From assembly GCA_021787665.1 (NCBI GenBank), contig JAJYLN010000003.1, positions 62,001 through 126,000 of the forward strand: a stretch of DNA of 64,000 nt. The letters are read 5' to 3'. The position numbers were made by a program, and so were the translations under genes. This document shows, piece after piece, positions 47,870-57,613 of this stretch (its first letter is position 1; each line of letters starts with the position of its first letter). The notes beneath the pieces are model-generated. The model made no database searches, had not been told where the DNA came from, and worked only from the letters and a program-made list of their open reading frames with translations. This DNA is from a bacterium (GTDB taxonomy: Bacteria; JAMCPX01).

Positions 47870-49312
47870 ATGAAATACATAGATGTCTTGTTATCGGGCC
47901 TGGTCATTGGTGTTCTTATGCAGGGTTGTGCGACCTCGAACAGCACCGGACGAAATGGAACGGGATTGAACACCGTCGGACAGCCGATAACAACTTCTGA
48001 CACAGCCGGCCCCGGCACCGTGGCGTGCGGGCCGCTGACCGGCACATCCGTAACCACCGCAGCGGACCAGGACCTGTCGGACATCCTCGCACGTAGCTCC
48101 GCCCCGGAAAGCCTCGAGACCATAACGGCAGACACGGACATCCCGATGGTCATGAACGAAAAGGTGCAATACTTTATCAGGTACTTTTCAGACATACAGC
48201 ACGACATATTCGCAAAGTGGCTCGAGAGGTCAGAGCAGTACATACCTCAGATGAAAAAGATCTTGAAGGACAACGGGCTCCCGGTGGACCTCGTATATAT
48301 GGCACTCATCGAGAGCGGGTTCAACACCCACGCCATGTCGAGGCGCAGCGCATGCGGTCCATGGCAGTTCATCAGGAGCACTGCACGGCTCTATCATCTC
48401 AAGGTCAACTGGTGGGTAGACGAGAGGAGGAACCCGGAGAAATCCACGCTCGCAGCAGCACGGTACCTCAAGAACCTCTACGACACCTTCGGCTCGTGGT
48501 ACCTCGCCGAGGCCGCCTACAACGCCGGGCCCCTCAAGGTGCTGTGGGCGATGCGAAAACAGAAGACGGACAATTTCTGGAAGCTTGCCGAGCACAGATA
48601 CCTGAAAAGAGAAACCAGGGACTATGTACCGAAGCTCATCGCAGCAGCGATGATAGCGAAGTCTCCTGCGACCTTCGGGTTTACCGGACTGACCTATGAA
48701 AAGCAGATCCAGGACGATACCGTGGTGCTGTCCCACCAGATCGATCTCCATGTAGCTGCAAGACTTGCAGGAACGACATACGCGGTGATAAAAAATCTTA
48801 ACCCGGAGCTCCTCAGATGGGCAACTCCTCCGGTCCCCGCATACGCCCTGAACATACCCGCTGGCACAAAAAAGACCTTTACCGAAGCGCTGGATAACAT
48901 GCCGAGGAGAGAACTCTTCAGCTACAAGCGGTACCCTATACGGAGGGGCGATACCCTCTATGTGATCGCGAGGGAATACGGCGTACCGGTCCGCGAGCTC
49001 AGGACGATGAACCACATATGGAACGTACGGGCGATACGGCCGGGTCGCAACATCATCATTCCGGTCAGCCCCTACTCGCACAGGAGGGCGATCTCGTATG
49101 CGAAGAGGACCAGAACGATCAACACTTCCTACACGGGCTACAGCTCCAGATACATCTACTACCGGGTAAAACAGGGTGATACTTTATGGGATATAGCCCA
49201 TAAATTCGACGTCACCATCTCAAGGATACGGTTCAGCAACAGGCTGAGGGGCAGGCTCATCAGACCGAATATGATCCTGAAGATACCCAAGATCGTCGCA
49301 CGGGAAGATTAG
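47870..49312 (+). CDS. Lytic transglycosylase lipoprotein with LysM domains (MltD-like)
   Basis: Lipobox LMQGCATS; LVYMALIESGFNTHAMSRRSACGPWQFI, YLAEAAYNAGPLKVLWAM; YPIRRGDTLYVIAREYGVP and YRVKQGDTLWDIAHKFDVT. Confidence 0.93.
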   Translation: MKYIDVLLSGLVIGVLMQGCATSNSTGRNGTGLNTVGQPITTSDTAGPGTVACGPLTGTSVTTAADQDLSDILARSSAPESLETITADTDIPMVMNEKVQYFIRYFSDIQHDIFAKWLERSEQYIPQMKKILKDNGLPVDLVYMALIESGFNTHAMSRRSACGPWQFIRSTARLYHLKVNWWVDERRNPEKSTLAAARYLKNLYDTFGSWYLAEAAYNAGPLKVLWAMRKQKTDNFWKLAEHRYLKRETRDYVPKLIAAAMIAKSPATFGFTGLTYEKQIQDDTVVLSHQIDLHVAARLAGTTYAVIKNLNPELLRWATPPVPAYALNIPAGTKKTFTEALDNMPRRELFSYKRYPIRRGDTLYVIAREYGVPVRELRTMNHIWNVRAIRPGRNIIIPVSPYSHRRAISYAKRTRTINTSYTGYSSRYIYYRVKQGDTLWDIAHKFDVTISRIRFSNRLRGRLIRPNMILKIPKIVARED

Positions 49313-49326
49313 AAAGGAGACCTTCG

Positions 49327-50406
49327 TTGTCTGACATAGAACTCGAAAGGCAGGTCCTCAATGCCCTCAGTAAGGTCGAGGACCCGGAGCTGAAGAGGGA
49401 CGTCGTGAGCCTCGGCATGATAAGGGACCTCACGATAGAAGACGGCAGGGTGATCTTCAGGTTCGTGCTTACCACCCCTGCGTGCCCGCTCGCAGACAGC
49501 CTCAGCCAGATGGTGAGAAAGGCCGTCGAGTCGATAGACTGGGTAAAGTCCGTGGAGATTAAGCAGGACTTCGCTGTCCCGAAGGCAAAGACCCCGGGCC
49601 CCCAAAAGCCGGCCCCCATCGAAGGCATCAAGAATATCATAGCCGTCGGCAGCGGCAAGGGAGGCGTGGGTAAGTCGACCGTCAGTGTCAATCTTGCCGT
49701 TGCGCTCGCCCAGACCGGTGCCAAGGTTGGACTCATTGACGCAGATATCTACGGCCCGGATGTTCCCATGCTCCTCGGCATAACCAAGGAACAGAGGCTC
49801 GCCATCGTAGAAAATGAGCGGCTCGAGCCGGTCGAGGCACACGGACTAAAGGCAGTCTCGATAGGCCTGATCCTGCCGGACGACACACCGGTGATCTGGA
49901 GAGGTCCGTTGATAAGCCAGATGATAGACCAGTTCCTGACACAGATTCGGTGGGGCGAGATCGACTATATGATCGTGGACCTGCCCCCGGGCACAGGGGA
50001 CATCCAGCTCACCCTCGTGCAAAAGGCGCCCATCAACGGCGCTCTTATCATATCGACCCCTCAGGACGTATCCCTCCTCGACGCAACAAAGGCATTGAAC
50101 ATGTTCCTGAAGGTGGAGGTACCGGTACTCGGCATGATAGAGAACATGAGCTATTTTATCTGCCCCCACTGCGGCAAGCAGACGAACATATTCGGCACGG
50201 GCGGTGTCGAGGAGGCCGCAAACAGGCTGTCCATCGACTTCCTGGGAAGGATTCCCCTCGAGCCAAGGGTGAGGGAAGGAGGCGATACCGGCAAGCCGAT
50301 AGCGGCAGAGGAGCATCCTTCCCCCACAGCGCTGGTGTTCAAGGGCATAGCCGCCAGAGTGGCATCAAAGCTGAGCGTACAGAACATGGCGGCCGGAGAC
50401 CGGTAA
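49327..50406 (+). CDS. mrp: Mrp/NBP35-family P-loop Fe-S cluster carrier
   Basis: VGSGKGGVGKSTVSVNLAVALAQTGAKVGLIDADIYGPDVPMLLG; MIENMSYFICPHCGKQTNIFG. Confidence 0.95.
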   Translation: MSDIELERQVLNALSKVEDPELKRDVVSLGMIRDLTIEDGRVIFRFVLTTPACPLADSLSQMVRKAVESIDWVKSVEIKQDFAVPKAKTPGPQKPAPIEGIKNIIAVGSGKGGVGKSTVSVNLAVALAQTGAKVGLIDADIYGPDVPMLLGITKEQRLAIVENERLEPVEAHGLKAVSIGLILPDDTPVIWRGPLISQMIDQFLTQIRWGEIDYMIVDLPPGTGDIQLTLVQKAPINGALIISTPQDVSLLDATKALNMFLKVEVPVLGMIENMSYFICPHCGKQTNIFGTGGVEEAANRLSIDFLGRIPLEPRVREGGDTGKPIAAEEHPSPTALVFKGIAARVASKLSVQNMAAGDR

Positions 50407-50410
50407 TCCC

Positions 50411-52072
50411 GTGGCCACCGATAAGCAGGACGAGACCTATGACGTCGCGGTCATAGGCGGGGGCATCAACGGCACGGGCATAGCACGGGACTGCGCTATG
50501 CGGGGCCTGAAGGTCGTTCTGTTCGAAAAGAATGACCTCTCGGCCGGGGCGACCGGCGCCTGCACCGGTATGATCCATGGCGGCGCGCGGTACCTCCTGA
50601 ACGACATCCACACCACCTATCTCTCGAGCCTTGACTCCGGCTACATCCAGAAAATCGCCCCGCACCTGCTGTTCAGGATACCCTTTGTTACGCCGGTGCT
50701 GAAGCAAGATGCCGTACCGAACATCTATCTCGGACTGCTCGAGACGTTCTTTGAAGCATACGACCGGTTTGCGCCCCTGAAGAACAGTAAGCCGCATACG
50801 AGGCTCACCAGGGACGAGCTCAGGTCGATCGAGCCCGGCATTACTGACGATGCTATAGGTGCGGTCTCCTTCGACGAGTACGGTATCGATACCTTCAGAC
50901 TGTGCGTGGAGAACGCGCTGTCTGCGGCAGAGCATGGTGCCTCGATACACAACCATACCGAGGTGCGGCAGCTCCTCATGCAGGACAACACGGTCGGGGG
51001 GGTACAGGTAAGGGACACGCTCACCGGAAAGACCGGGTATGTCCACGCGAGGCTCGTTATGAACGCGGCCGGGCCATGGCTCCCCGGCGTTGCCGGGCTC
51101 GCCGGGACAAAGGTCCGGATACGCCCGGGCAAAGGCATCCATCTTATCATGGACCGGCGCGTTTCGAACATCGGCATCGTCATAAAAGCCATCGACGGCA
51201 GGCAGGTGTTCATGATGCCGCACGATAACACTTTCATCATCGGGACCACGGACGACGACTTCTACGGTGACCTCGACAACCTATGGGCGACCCGCGACGA
51301 GATCGAATATCTCCTGCAGGCAGCGGAGCGCTACTTCCCGAGCATACGGGACTACCGGATCATGCGCGTGATGATCGGCGTACGGCCCACCCTGTACGCC
51401 TGGGGAAAGAACGAGGACTCGCTGTACCGGGAGCACAGGATATTCGACCACGAGGCCGAGAACGGCGTGAAGGGCTTTCTGACCATAGCGGGCGGGAAGC
51501 TCGCAAGCTACCGGCTCATGTCCGAGGAGGCCACGGACGTTATCTGCATGAAGCTCGGTCACAAGGGCACGTGCAAAACCCACACCGAGCCCCTGCCCGG
51601 CGGTCGCGCACTACCGGACGTCGGGAAGCTCTCACAGCAGTACAGCATGGATCCATACGCCATTTCCCGGATCGCGTACCGACATGGCGCCCTGACTGAG
51701 GAGGTCCTCGGATCGACGGTCCGGGAAGCATCGAACGGCGCCACGGTATGCGAGTGTGAGCCTGTTACCGAGGCTGAAATCCGGCACGCCATCCGCAGCG
51801 AATGGGCACGCACCTTGCCGGACCTGCGAAGGAGGACCAGACTCGGCACCGGCTCGTGCCAGGGAAGGCGATGTGCGATCAGGGCCGCGTACATCCTCGG
51901 AGAGGAGCTCGGACTTGACTCGGACGGAATCAAGGGGCTCATCGGAACATTTATCAAAGAGCGCTGGAAAGGCAACGCTCCGATCCTTACGGACAAGCAG
52001 CTTGCCGAGGCCGAGCTGAACCTTGCGACGCACGTGCTTTCCGATAGTTTTAACGATCTCATCGAGAAGTGA
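50411..52072 (+). CDS. glpA: Anaerobic glycerol-3-phosphate dehydrogenase subunit A
   Basis: YDVAVIGGGINGTGIARDCAMRGLKVVLFEKNDLSAGATGACTGMIHGGARYL; C-terminal BFD-like Cys region VCECEPVTEAEIRHAI. Confidence 0.93.
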   Translation: MATDKQDETYDVAVIGGGINGTGIARDCAMRGLKVVLFEKNDLSAGATGACTGMIHGGARYLLNDIHTTYLSSLDSGYIQKIAPHLLFRIPFVTPVLKQDAVPNIYLGLLETFFEAYDRFAPLKNSKPHTRLTRDELRSIEPGITDDAIGAVSFDEYGIDTFRLCVENALSAAEHGASIHNHTEVRQLLMQDNTVGGVQVRDTLTGKTGYVHARLVMNAAGPWLPGVAGLAGTKVRIRPGKGIHLIMDRRVSNIGIVIKAIDGRQVFMMPHDNTFIIGTTDDDFYGDLDNLWATRDEIEYLLQAAERYFPSIRDYRIMRVMIGVRPTLYAWGKNEDSLYREHRIFDHEAENGVKGFLTIAGGKLASYRLMSEEATDVICMKLGHKGTCKTHTEPLPGGRALPDVGKLSQQYSMDPYAISRIAYRHGALTEEVLGSTVREASNGATVCECEPVTEAEIRHAIRSEWARTLPDLRRRTRLGTGSCQGRRCAIRAAYILGEELGLDSDGIKGLIGTFIKERWKGNAPILTDKQLAEAELNLATHVLSDSFNDLIEK

Positions 52073-52075
52073 TCC

Positions 52076-53413
52076 ATGGACTATGACGTCATCGTTATCG
52101 GCAGCGGTCTTGCGGGAACGCTTGCTGCAATCAATGCGGCCAGGACAAAAAAGGTCGCTGTAGTAAGAAAGGGGTACGGAGCGACCGCGCTATCCTCCGG
52201 TGCGTTCGACATCGCGGGCAGAACCGGTCAAAGGGGCAGGCCGTTCAAGGGCATCTCGACCCTGACCGGGGCCATCGGCAACATCCTTTACAACGAGCCC
52301 CTGCATCCCTACTCGATGCTCTCCACCCTGCTTACGGGAGACCGGTTCAACGAGTTCCCGAGTATGGTCAAGACCATCGGCGATCAGCTCTTCAGCGAGC
52401 TGGAAACGGAGGGGATCCGGTACGAAGGCTCCTGGGAGAGCTACTCGATTATCCCCAACCAGCACGGCACTTTCAAGCTTACCTCCTTCTGTCAATCTTC
52501 CATGCTATCCGGTAACCTGACGAAACTGATGGGCAGGGCGATAGTGTTCGTGGGCTTTGAACGTACCGACGTACACAACAAAACCAGGGCATCGTTCATC
52601 TCGGCTATGCTCTCAAAATACGGACTCGCGTCTTTCAGGAATATCGGTTGCACGAATATCGATCTCAGGCACTACGGCATACCCTGTAATGAATACGATT
52701 ATATATCTCTCGCCGGTACCATGGACGACACGGAACATGCAAAGAAGGTACTGGCCATCGTGAAACATTCCCTGGACAGCATGGAATATGAGCATGCTTT
52801 TCTGCCGCCTATCATGGGTATTACGAACCACCATGAGGTCCTGAAGATGTTTACCGATAGTTTCGGAGATACCGTCTCCGAGTTTATTTCTCCTCCCTCC
52901 TCAGCCCCGGGTTTGAGACTGCAGTATGCACTCGATAGGTTGCTTGCCCGGCATGGCGTCGCGATCATAGAGGGGGATGCGGCCGGTGAGGGGACCGGAG
53001 ACACGATTAAGACGATACGGGTGTCCTCACGGGACGGCAGGAAGGCGTCTACGTCCGCAGACAGCTTTGTGCTTGCGACAGGCAAATTCATCAGCGGGGG
53101 CATCGTGAATAAGGGAACATGGCACGAAGCCGTGTTCGGTCTGCCGGTCTTTATAGGTGTGCATCAGACAAAGGACCCGTTCCCTCCTGGCCACCTCACC
53201 GGAGACCCGTTCGACGATCAGATGCTCTTTTCGATGGGCGTAAGGACGGACACCAGCCTGCGGCCGGTCGATGAAGACGGCAGGGTCGTGTACAAGAACC
53301 TCTACGCGGCTGGCTCCGTACTCTCGGGCTACAACTATATCTACGACAAAACAGGCCTCGGTACGGCCATGATGACCGGCGCGAAAGCGGGCATATTCTC
53401 TGTGGCGGGGTAG
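52076..53413 (+). CDS. glpB: Anaerobic glycerol-3-phosphate dehydrogenase subunit B
   Basis: YDVIVIGSGLAGTLAAINAARTKKVAVVRKGYGATALSSGAFDIAG; YAAGSVLSGYNYIYDKTGLGTAMMTGAKAG. Confidence 0.9.
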   Translation: MDYDVIVIGSGLAGTLAAINAARTKKVAVVRKGYGATALSSGAFDIAGRTGQRGRPFKGISTLTGAIGNILYNEPLHPYSMLSTLLTGDRFNEFPSMVKTIGDQLFSELETEGIRYEGSWESYSIIPNQHGTFKLTSFCQSSMLSGNLTKLMGRAIVFVGFERTDVHNKTRASFISAMLSKYGLASFRNIGCTNIDLRHYGIPCNEYDYISLAGTMDDTEHAKKVLAIVKHSLDSMEYEHAFLPPIMGITNHHEVLKMFTDSFGDTVSEFISPPSSAPGLRLQYALDRLLARHGVAIIEGDAAGEGTGDTIKTIRVSSRDGRKASTSADSFVLATGKFISGGIVNKGTWHEAVFGLPVFIGVHQTKDPFPPGHLTGDPFDDQMLFSMGVRTDTSLRPVDEDGRVVYKNLYAAGSVLSGYNYIYDKTGLGTAMMTGAKAGIFSVAG

Positions 53414-53415
53414 GC

Positions 53416-53814
53416 ATGGGCAAAAAGGAAATACTTGCACGGCTCAATCTCGCGTACAGGCTTTTCATCCATATCCTGAAAAAGCCCCTTGAACGGATAA
53501 GGGGCCACCGGGGCTACGACGCCTTTATCAGCCAGTACAAGGGACTCGCCCCGGTAAATGCGGAAACGAGGGCCCTGTATCCGTTCCTGTCCGGCTGTAT
53601 CGACTGCGGCATCTGCATCGCCGAGTGCAGCAAGCTCCGGCACGACGTACCACCGGTTTATTTTTTCGTCAGCTACTCCAGGCTCTTGCCGGAGCTTTTG
53701 TATTCTGACAGGCTGCTCAAGGCCTGCATGGACTGCAACGCGTGCCTTGTCCATTGTCCCACCGGCTTAACGATGAAGCAACTGGTGGTACTGTACCGGG
53801 GCATGATCTCCTGA
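53416..53814 (+). CDS. Short GlpC/HdrC-like 4Fe-4S protein lacking CCG domains
   Basis: CIDCGICIAEC and CMDCNACLVHCP motifs; 132 aa, directly after glpB. Confidence 0.85.
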   Translation: MGKKEILARLNLAYRLFIHILKKPLERIRGHRGYDAFISQYKGLAPVNAETRALYPFLSGCIDCGICIAECSKLRHDVPPVYFFVSYSRLLPELLYSDRLLKACMDCNACLVHCPTGLTMKQLVVLYRGMIS

Positions 53815-53843
53815 CGCCCCTCCTATCCGACCTCTGGAAATAA

Positions 53844-53871
53844 AAAGGCTTACCGGGAACGGTAAGCCTTT
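53844..53871 (+). terminator. Rho-independent-type hairpin after glpABC
   Basis: aaaggcttacc-gggaac-ggtaagccttt. Confidence 0.7.
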
Positions 53872-53882
53872 CATAATAGTCC

Positions 53883-53953
53883 TCCTCGGGCAGGGCTCGA
53901 ACCTGCAACCCTTCGGTTAACAGCCGAATGCTCTACCATTGAGCTACCGAGGA
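53883..53953 (-). tRNA. tRNA-Asn(GTT)
   Basis: Reverse complement TCCTCGGTAGCTCAATGGTAGAGCATTCGGCTGTTAACCGAAGGGTTGCAGGTTCGAGCCCTGCCCGAGGA; anticodon GTT. Confidence 0.96.
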
Positions 53954-53962
53954 ATAAGATCG

Positions 53963-54016
53963 CTATTTCTTCTTTTTCGTTTTCTTTGATGTACATGGCT
54001 TCGTCTTACAAACCAT
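53963..54016 (-). CDS. Possible 17-aa Lys/Cys-rich microprotein
   Basis: AAAAAGGAGAACGACC-ATG; MVCKTKPCTSKKTKKKK-stop, strong RBS at proper spacing. Confidence 0.4.
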   Translation of the reverse strand: MVCKTKPCTSKKTKKKK

Positions 54017-54123
54017 GGTCGTTCTCCTTTTTAAAGTTTACCAGAATGTAGCCGAACTCGCTACAGAATGCAATATCTTTTTAAGGCATCAGAAACGACG
54101 GGATGGGGCAGTACGGACAGAGG

Positions 54124-54720
54124 CTATCGGACAGCGGTGCTTCTCTTCATCTCCACCAGCACGAGCTTTGCAATCGCCTTGAGCGTCTCGAACACCGCGA
54201 TGCCTTTCGTCGCAACGCCCTCGAAGTCCGGTGAGGTCTTAGGGTTCAGTATGGTCTTCATTTCCTGCAGCTCTGCCGCGTTCGGCAGGTCGCGCTTGTT
54301 ATACTGCATGACGAATGGTATCTTCTCGAAATCGTACCCGTTCTCCTTGAGGTTGAGCTTGAGGTTCTCGAGACTCTCTATATTGGCGTCCATCCTCTCG
54401 ATTTGCGAGTCGGCAACGAACACGACCCCGTCGACTCCCCTCAGGATCAGCTTTCTGCTCGCATCGTAGAAAACCTGTCCCGGGACCGTGTAGAGCTGGA
54501 ACCTGGTCTTGAAGCCGCGGATGTCCCCAAGCGCGAGGGGGAGAAAGTCGAAGAACAGCGTTCTCTCGGTCTCGGTCGCAAGGGATATCAGCTTGCCCTT
54601 CGTGTCCGGGCTCATCTTGTCGTAGATATACTGGAGGTTGGTCGTCTTGCCCCCGAGTCCCGGACCGTAATAGACTATCTTACAGTTAATCTCCCTCGAA
54701 GAATAATTGATGAAGGACAT
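54124..54720 (-). CDS. mglA: MglA-family small Ras-like GTPase
   Basis: [61 protein letters not shown]. Confidence 0.94.
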   Translation of the reverse strand: MSFINYSSREINCKIVYYGPGLGGKTTNLQYIYDKMSPDTKGKLISLATETERTLFFDFLPLALGDIRGFKTRFQLYTVPGQVFYDASRKLILRGVDGVVFVADSQIERMDANIESLENLKLNLKENGYDFEKIPFVMQYNKRDLPNAAELQEMKTILNPKTSPDFEGVATKGIAVFETLKAIAKLVLVEMKRSTAVR

Positions 54721-54732
54721 CTTACAGGCCCC

Positions 54733-55218
54733 TTAATCCTTGAACAGGTTCTCGATGTCTTCGTCCGTTATTTCAGAGAATGGCGAGGCTGCCTGGGGCT
54801 CTTTTTCCACCTTCTTGATGAGCTTGGAGAAAATAGCGTTGAGCTCATCCCCGGTCTTTTTTACCCTCAGCCTGACGAGCCCGAGGGAAGATCGGTGATC
54901 GAAGATAACGACGAGAATGACCCGCTGGCCTATGATCGATATATGGATATTGTCCTTCTCTCCCTCGTGGAACAATATGGAGAACTCTTTCTCTCCGATG
55001 AGCTTTGCCAAGCCGCCGGTCGCAGCTATATTGCCCGCAGTCAGCGATGCGAGCGAGGTCGTGTCAATGTTCTTGGTCTCTCCGTATGCGGAGATCAACT
55101 GCCCGTTCTTGTCGACCAGGAAGACAATCTTGGCATTGGCTTCCTTGGTGAGCTTCTCCAAGACCTTATTGATCTGGTTAAACTCCTCTTCATACATTAT
55201 AAGCGATGGGCCTGCCAT
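54733..55218 (-). CDS. mglB: Roadblock/LC7-domain protein MglB
   Basis: MYEEEFNQINKVLEKLTKEANAKIVFLVDKNGQLISAYGETKNIDTTSLASLTAGNIAATGGLA; adjacent to mglA. Confidence 0.92.
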   Translation of the reverse strand: MAGPSLIMYEEEFNQINKVLEKLTKEANAKIVFLVDKNGQLISAYGETKNIDTTSLASLTAGNIAATGGLAKLIGEKEFSILFHEGEKDNIHISIIGQRVILVVIFDHRSSLGLVRLRVKKTGDELNAIFSKLIKKVEKEPQAASPFSEITDEDIENLFKD

Positions 55219-55312
55219 ACCTTTTCTCCTTTAATGACTAACCCTTATACCATGTCAAGCCAAAATTCAACACTTCGTTTGCAAGCCTCCTGACAGGAGG
55301 GTGTCACCGGGG

Positions 55313-57601
55313 CTACAGGTAGGGGCTCTCATGCATGGCCTTGATCCTCAACCATCTCCGGTCGACCTCCTTCTGGAACGCTTCGACTATGTCCTTGTTT
55401 TCAGGCTTCGTGAGGTGCTTCGTCTTGCCCATCAGCTTCAGCCACTCTATGACCGGTACCTTCTTGCCCTTTAACTCCGGGTCGTACGTGATCTTGGTTT
55501 TACCGTGGTCCACCTCGTACAGCGGGAAGAAGCACGAGTCGACTGCGGTCGCTATGATCCGCTCGCCGATCTGCTCCTCGCTCCTCCAGGAGAGCGGGCA
55601 GAGGGAGAGTGCCTTGATATACACAAAGCCTTCCCGTGAATACTCCTGTGCCTTCCGTGCTTTCTTGATCATATCGCTGTAGTTGCTCTCCGCGACGGTG
55701 GCGACGTACGGCACGTGACACGCGGCCATAATCTGTGCGGTGTCCTTGTGGTGCGTTCTCTTGCCTTTCTGGTACGGTCCCGCGTGGGACGTGGAGGTGT
55801 CATGACCGAGCGGTGTCGAGAACGAGAGCTGATCTCCCGTGTTCATGTACCCCTCGTTATCGTACTCGAGCAGAATGAGCCGGTGGCCCTTCAGCGCCGT
55901 GCCTATGGCCGGCCCCATCCCGATGTCCATCCCGCCGTCCCCGGAGACCATCACGAAGGTGATCCGCTTGTCCTGCGGGAGTTCACCCCTCTTTATCTTC
56001 TCCTCCATCATCTCGACGAGCCCGGACAACGTGGGAGCACCGTTCTGGAAGAGGTTGTGGATATAGGTTATCCTGTGGGAGCTGTAGGGGTAGCCGGAGG
56101 TAACGACCTCTCCGCAGCCGGTATGGAACAGCACGACGACATCGCCCTCGATGCCCTTGAAGAAGATGTTCAGGTTCGAAAATATGCCGCACCCCGGACA
56201 CGCCCCGTGACCAGGCACCACCCGCTTGGGTACCATCGAGAGGAGTTGAGCGTTCACGCCCTTGACGTCCGTTACCCTGCCGGTCTGCTGGTCTACCTGC
56301 GCGCTTACCTGTCCCGTAACATCGGTCCTGCCCACCGGGGATATCGCCGTTTTCATGCCGTAGCCCGGGGTGCCCGGGTTTATGCCGTGGTATTCGAACA
56401 GCTTCACCTGCTTGCCGTCGCCCGCAGCTATGGCCTCTTCAAGCAGCTTCACCGCGTCCTCTATGAAGAACTCCTTGCCCCCGAGGCCGTAGATCCTGGA
56501 GATGACTCTTGTCCTGTTGTCAGGGTCGTCTTTCAGGGCAGCCTTGATTTCGAGCGTCATGTTCCCGCCGTTTGCACCGTAGCTGTCCGCCCTGTCCGCC
56601 ACGCACAGCCCCTTCACGTGCCGGAACGTGCTCGCGACCTCCCGGTACGGGAACGGCCGTATGACTCCCGGAGAGACGATGCCTACCTTTTTGCCCTGCT
56701 TCCGCAAATCATCCACCGCGTCCTTCGCGGTGTCGTAGGACGAGTTGAGAATGAAGAGCGCATACTCGGCGTCCTCCATCCGGTAGGTCTCCAGCAGGTG
56801 GTACTCCCTCCCGCTTATGGAGGCGTACTGACTGAACACCTCCGGCAGGCGTGCATACGCAGCGTCCATTGCAAGGGAGAGCTGCTTCTTGTTGTTGATC
56901 AGGTCAGGGTCGTTCATGTACGGCCCGAATGTGATAGGGTGCTCCGGGTCCAGGGCCGTGTACGGGGGCTCGTATTTCCCGATGAATTCCTGGACGAACT
57001 GTTTGTCCGTGAAGAAGCTCACCCTCCTCTTCTGATGGCTCGTGAAGAAGCCATCGTAGGCGACGATGACCGGCAACCGCACGTCCTTCGACTCGCCTAT
57101 CTTGACGGCCATGATGTTCATATCGTACACGGCCTGCGGGGAACGGGCAAGCAGGATGATCCATCCGGTGTTGAGTGCCATGTACAGGTCGCTGTGGTCA
57201 CCCTTGATATCGAGCGGCCCGGAGACCGCCCTTGTCACCAGGTTGAGCAGCATCGGGAACCTCGTGCCTGACTGGACCGGGTACTGCTCGAGGGAGAACA
57301 GGAAACCGTTCGCAGACGTCGCATTGAAGACCCTGCCCCCGCCGAGGGTCGCACCGTAGCATATGCCCGCCGCACCGTGCTCCCCATCTCCCGGTATCAT
57401 CCGTATATCGTGCTCTCCGAATGCCTTCATTTCGTCGAGGTTTTCTGCCACCTCTGTCGAGGGCGTTATCGGATAGTACCCCATGATATGGAAATTGATG
57501 TGTTTCGCCGCCAGGGCCGCCATCTCGTTACCGCTGAGCAACCCGAACATCTGCGGGAGTGGCTGCCTGCCGGCAGTTTTTGCTGACTGATCGTTACCCA
57601 T
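55313..57601 (-). CDS. 2-oxoacid:ferredoxin oxidoreductase, fused alpha/beta (TPP) subunits
   Basis: FHIMGYYPITPSTEVAENLDEMKAFGEH...GICYGATLGGGRVFNATSANGFLFSLEQ; VVPGHGACPGCGIFSNLN; VSGDGGMDIGMGPAI. Confidence 0.92.
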   Translation of the reverse strand: MGNDQSAKTAGRQPLPQMFGLLSGNEMAALAAKHINFHIMGYYPITPSTEVAENLDEMKAFGEHDIRMIPGDGEHGAAGICYGATLGGGRVFNATSANGFLFSLEQYPVQSGTRFPMLLNLVTRAVSGPLDIKGDHSDLYMALNTGWIILLARSPQAVYDMNIMAVKIGESKDVRLPVIVAYDGFFTSHQKRRVSFFTDKQFVQEFIGKYEPPYTALDPEHPITFGPYMNDPDLINNKKQLSLAMDAAYARLPEVFSQYASISGREYHLLETYRMEDAEYALFILNSSYDTAKDAVDDLRKQGKKVGIVSPGVIRPFPYREVASTFRHVKGLCVADRADSYGANGGNMTLEIKAALKDDPDNRTRVISRIYGLGGKEFFIEDAVKLLEEAIAAGDGKQVKLFEYHGINPGTPGYGMKTAISPVGRTDVTGQVSAQVDQQTGRVTDVKGVNAQLLSMVPKRVVPGHGACPGCGIFSNLNIFFKGIEGDVVVLFHTGCGEVVTSGYPYSSHRITYIHNLFQNGAPTLSGLVEMMEEKIKRGELPQDKRITFVMVSGDGGMDIGMGPAIGTALKGHRLILLEYDNEGYMNTGDQLSFSTPLGHDTSTSHAGPYQKGKRTHHKDTAQIMAACHVPYVATVAESNYSDMIKKARKAQEYSREGFVYIKALSLCPLSWRSEEQIGERIIATAVDSCFFPLYEVDHGKTKITYDPELKGKKVPVIEWLKLMGKTKHLTKPENKDIVEAFQKEVDRRWLRIKAMHESPYL

Positions 57602-57613
57602 GTCTCCTCCTGT

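Noticed and set aside
55715-57271. 518-aa plus-strand ORF
   Set aside because: Antisense to the ferredoxin oxidoreductase gene; shadow ORF.
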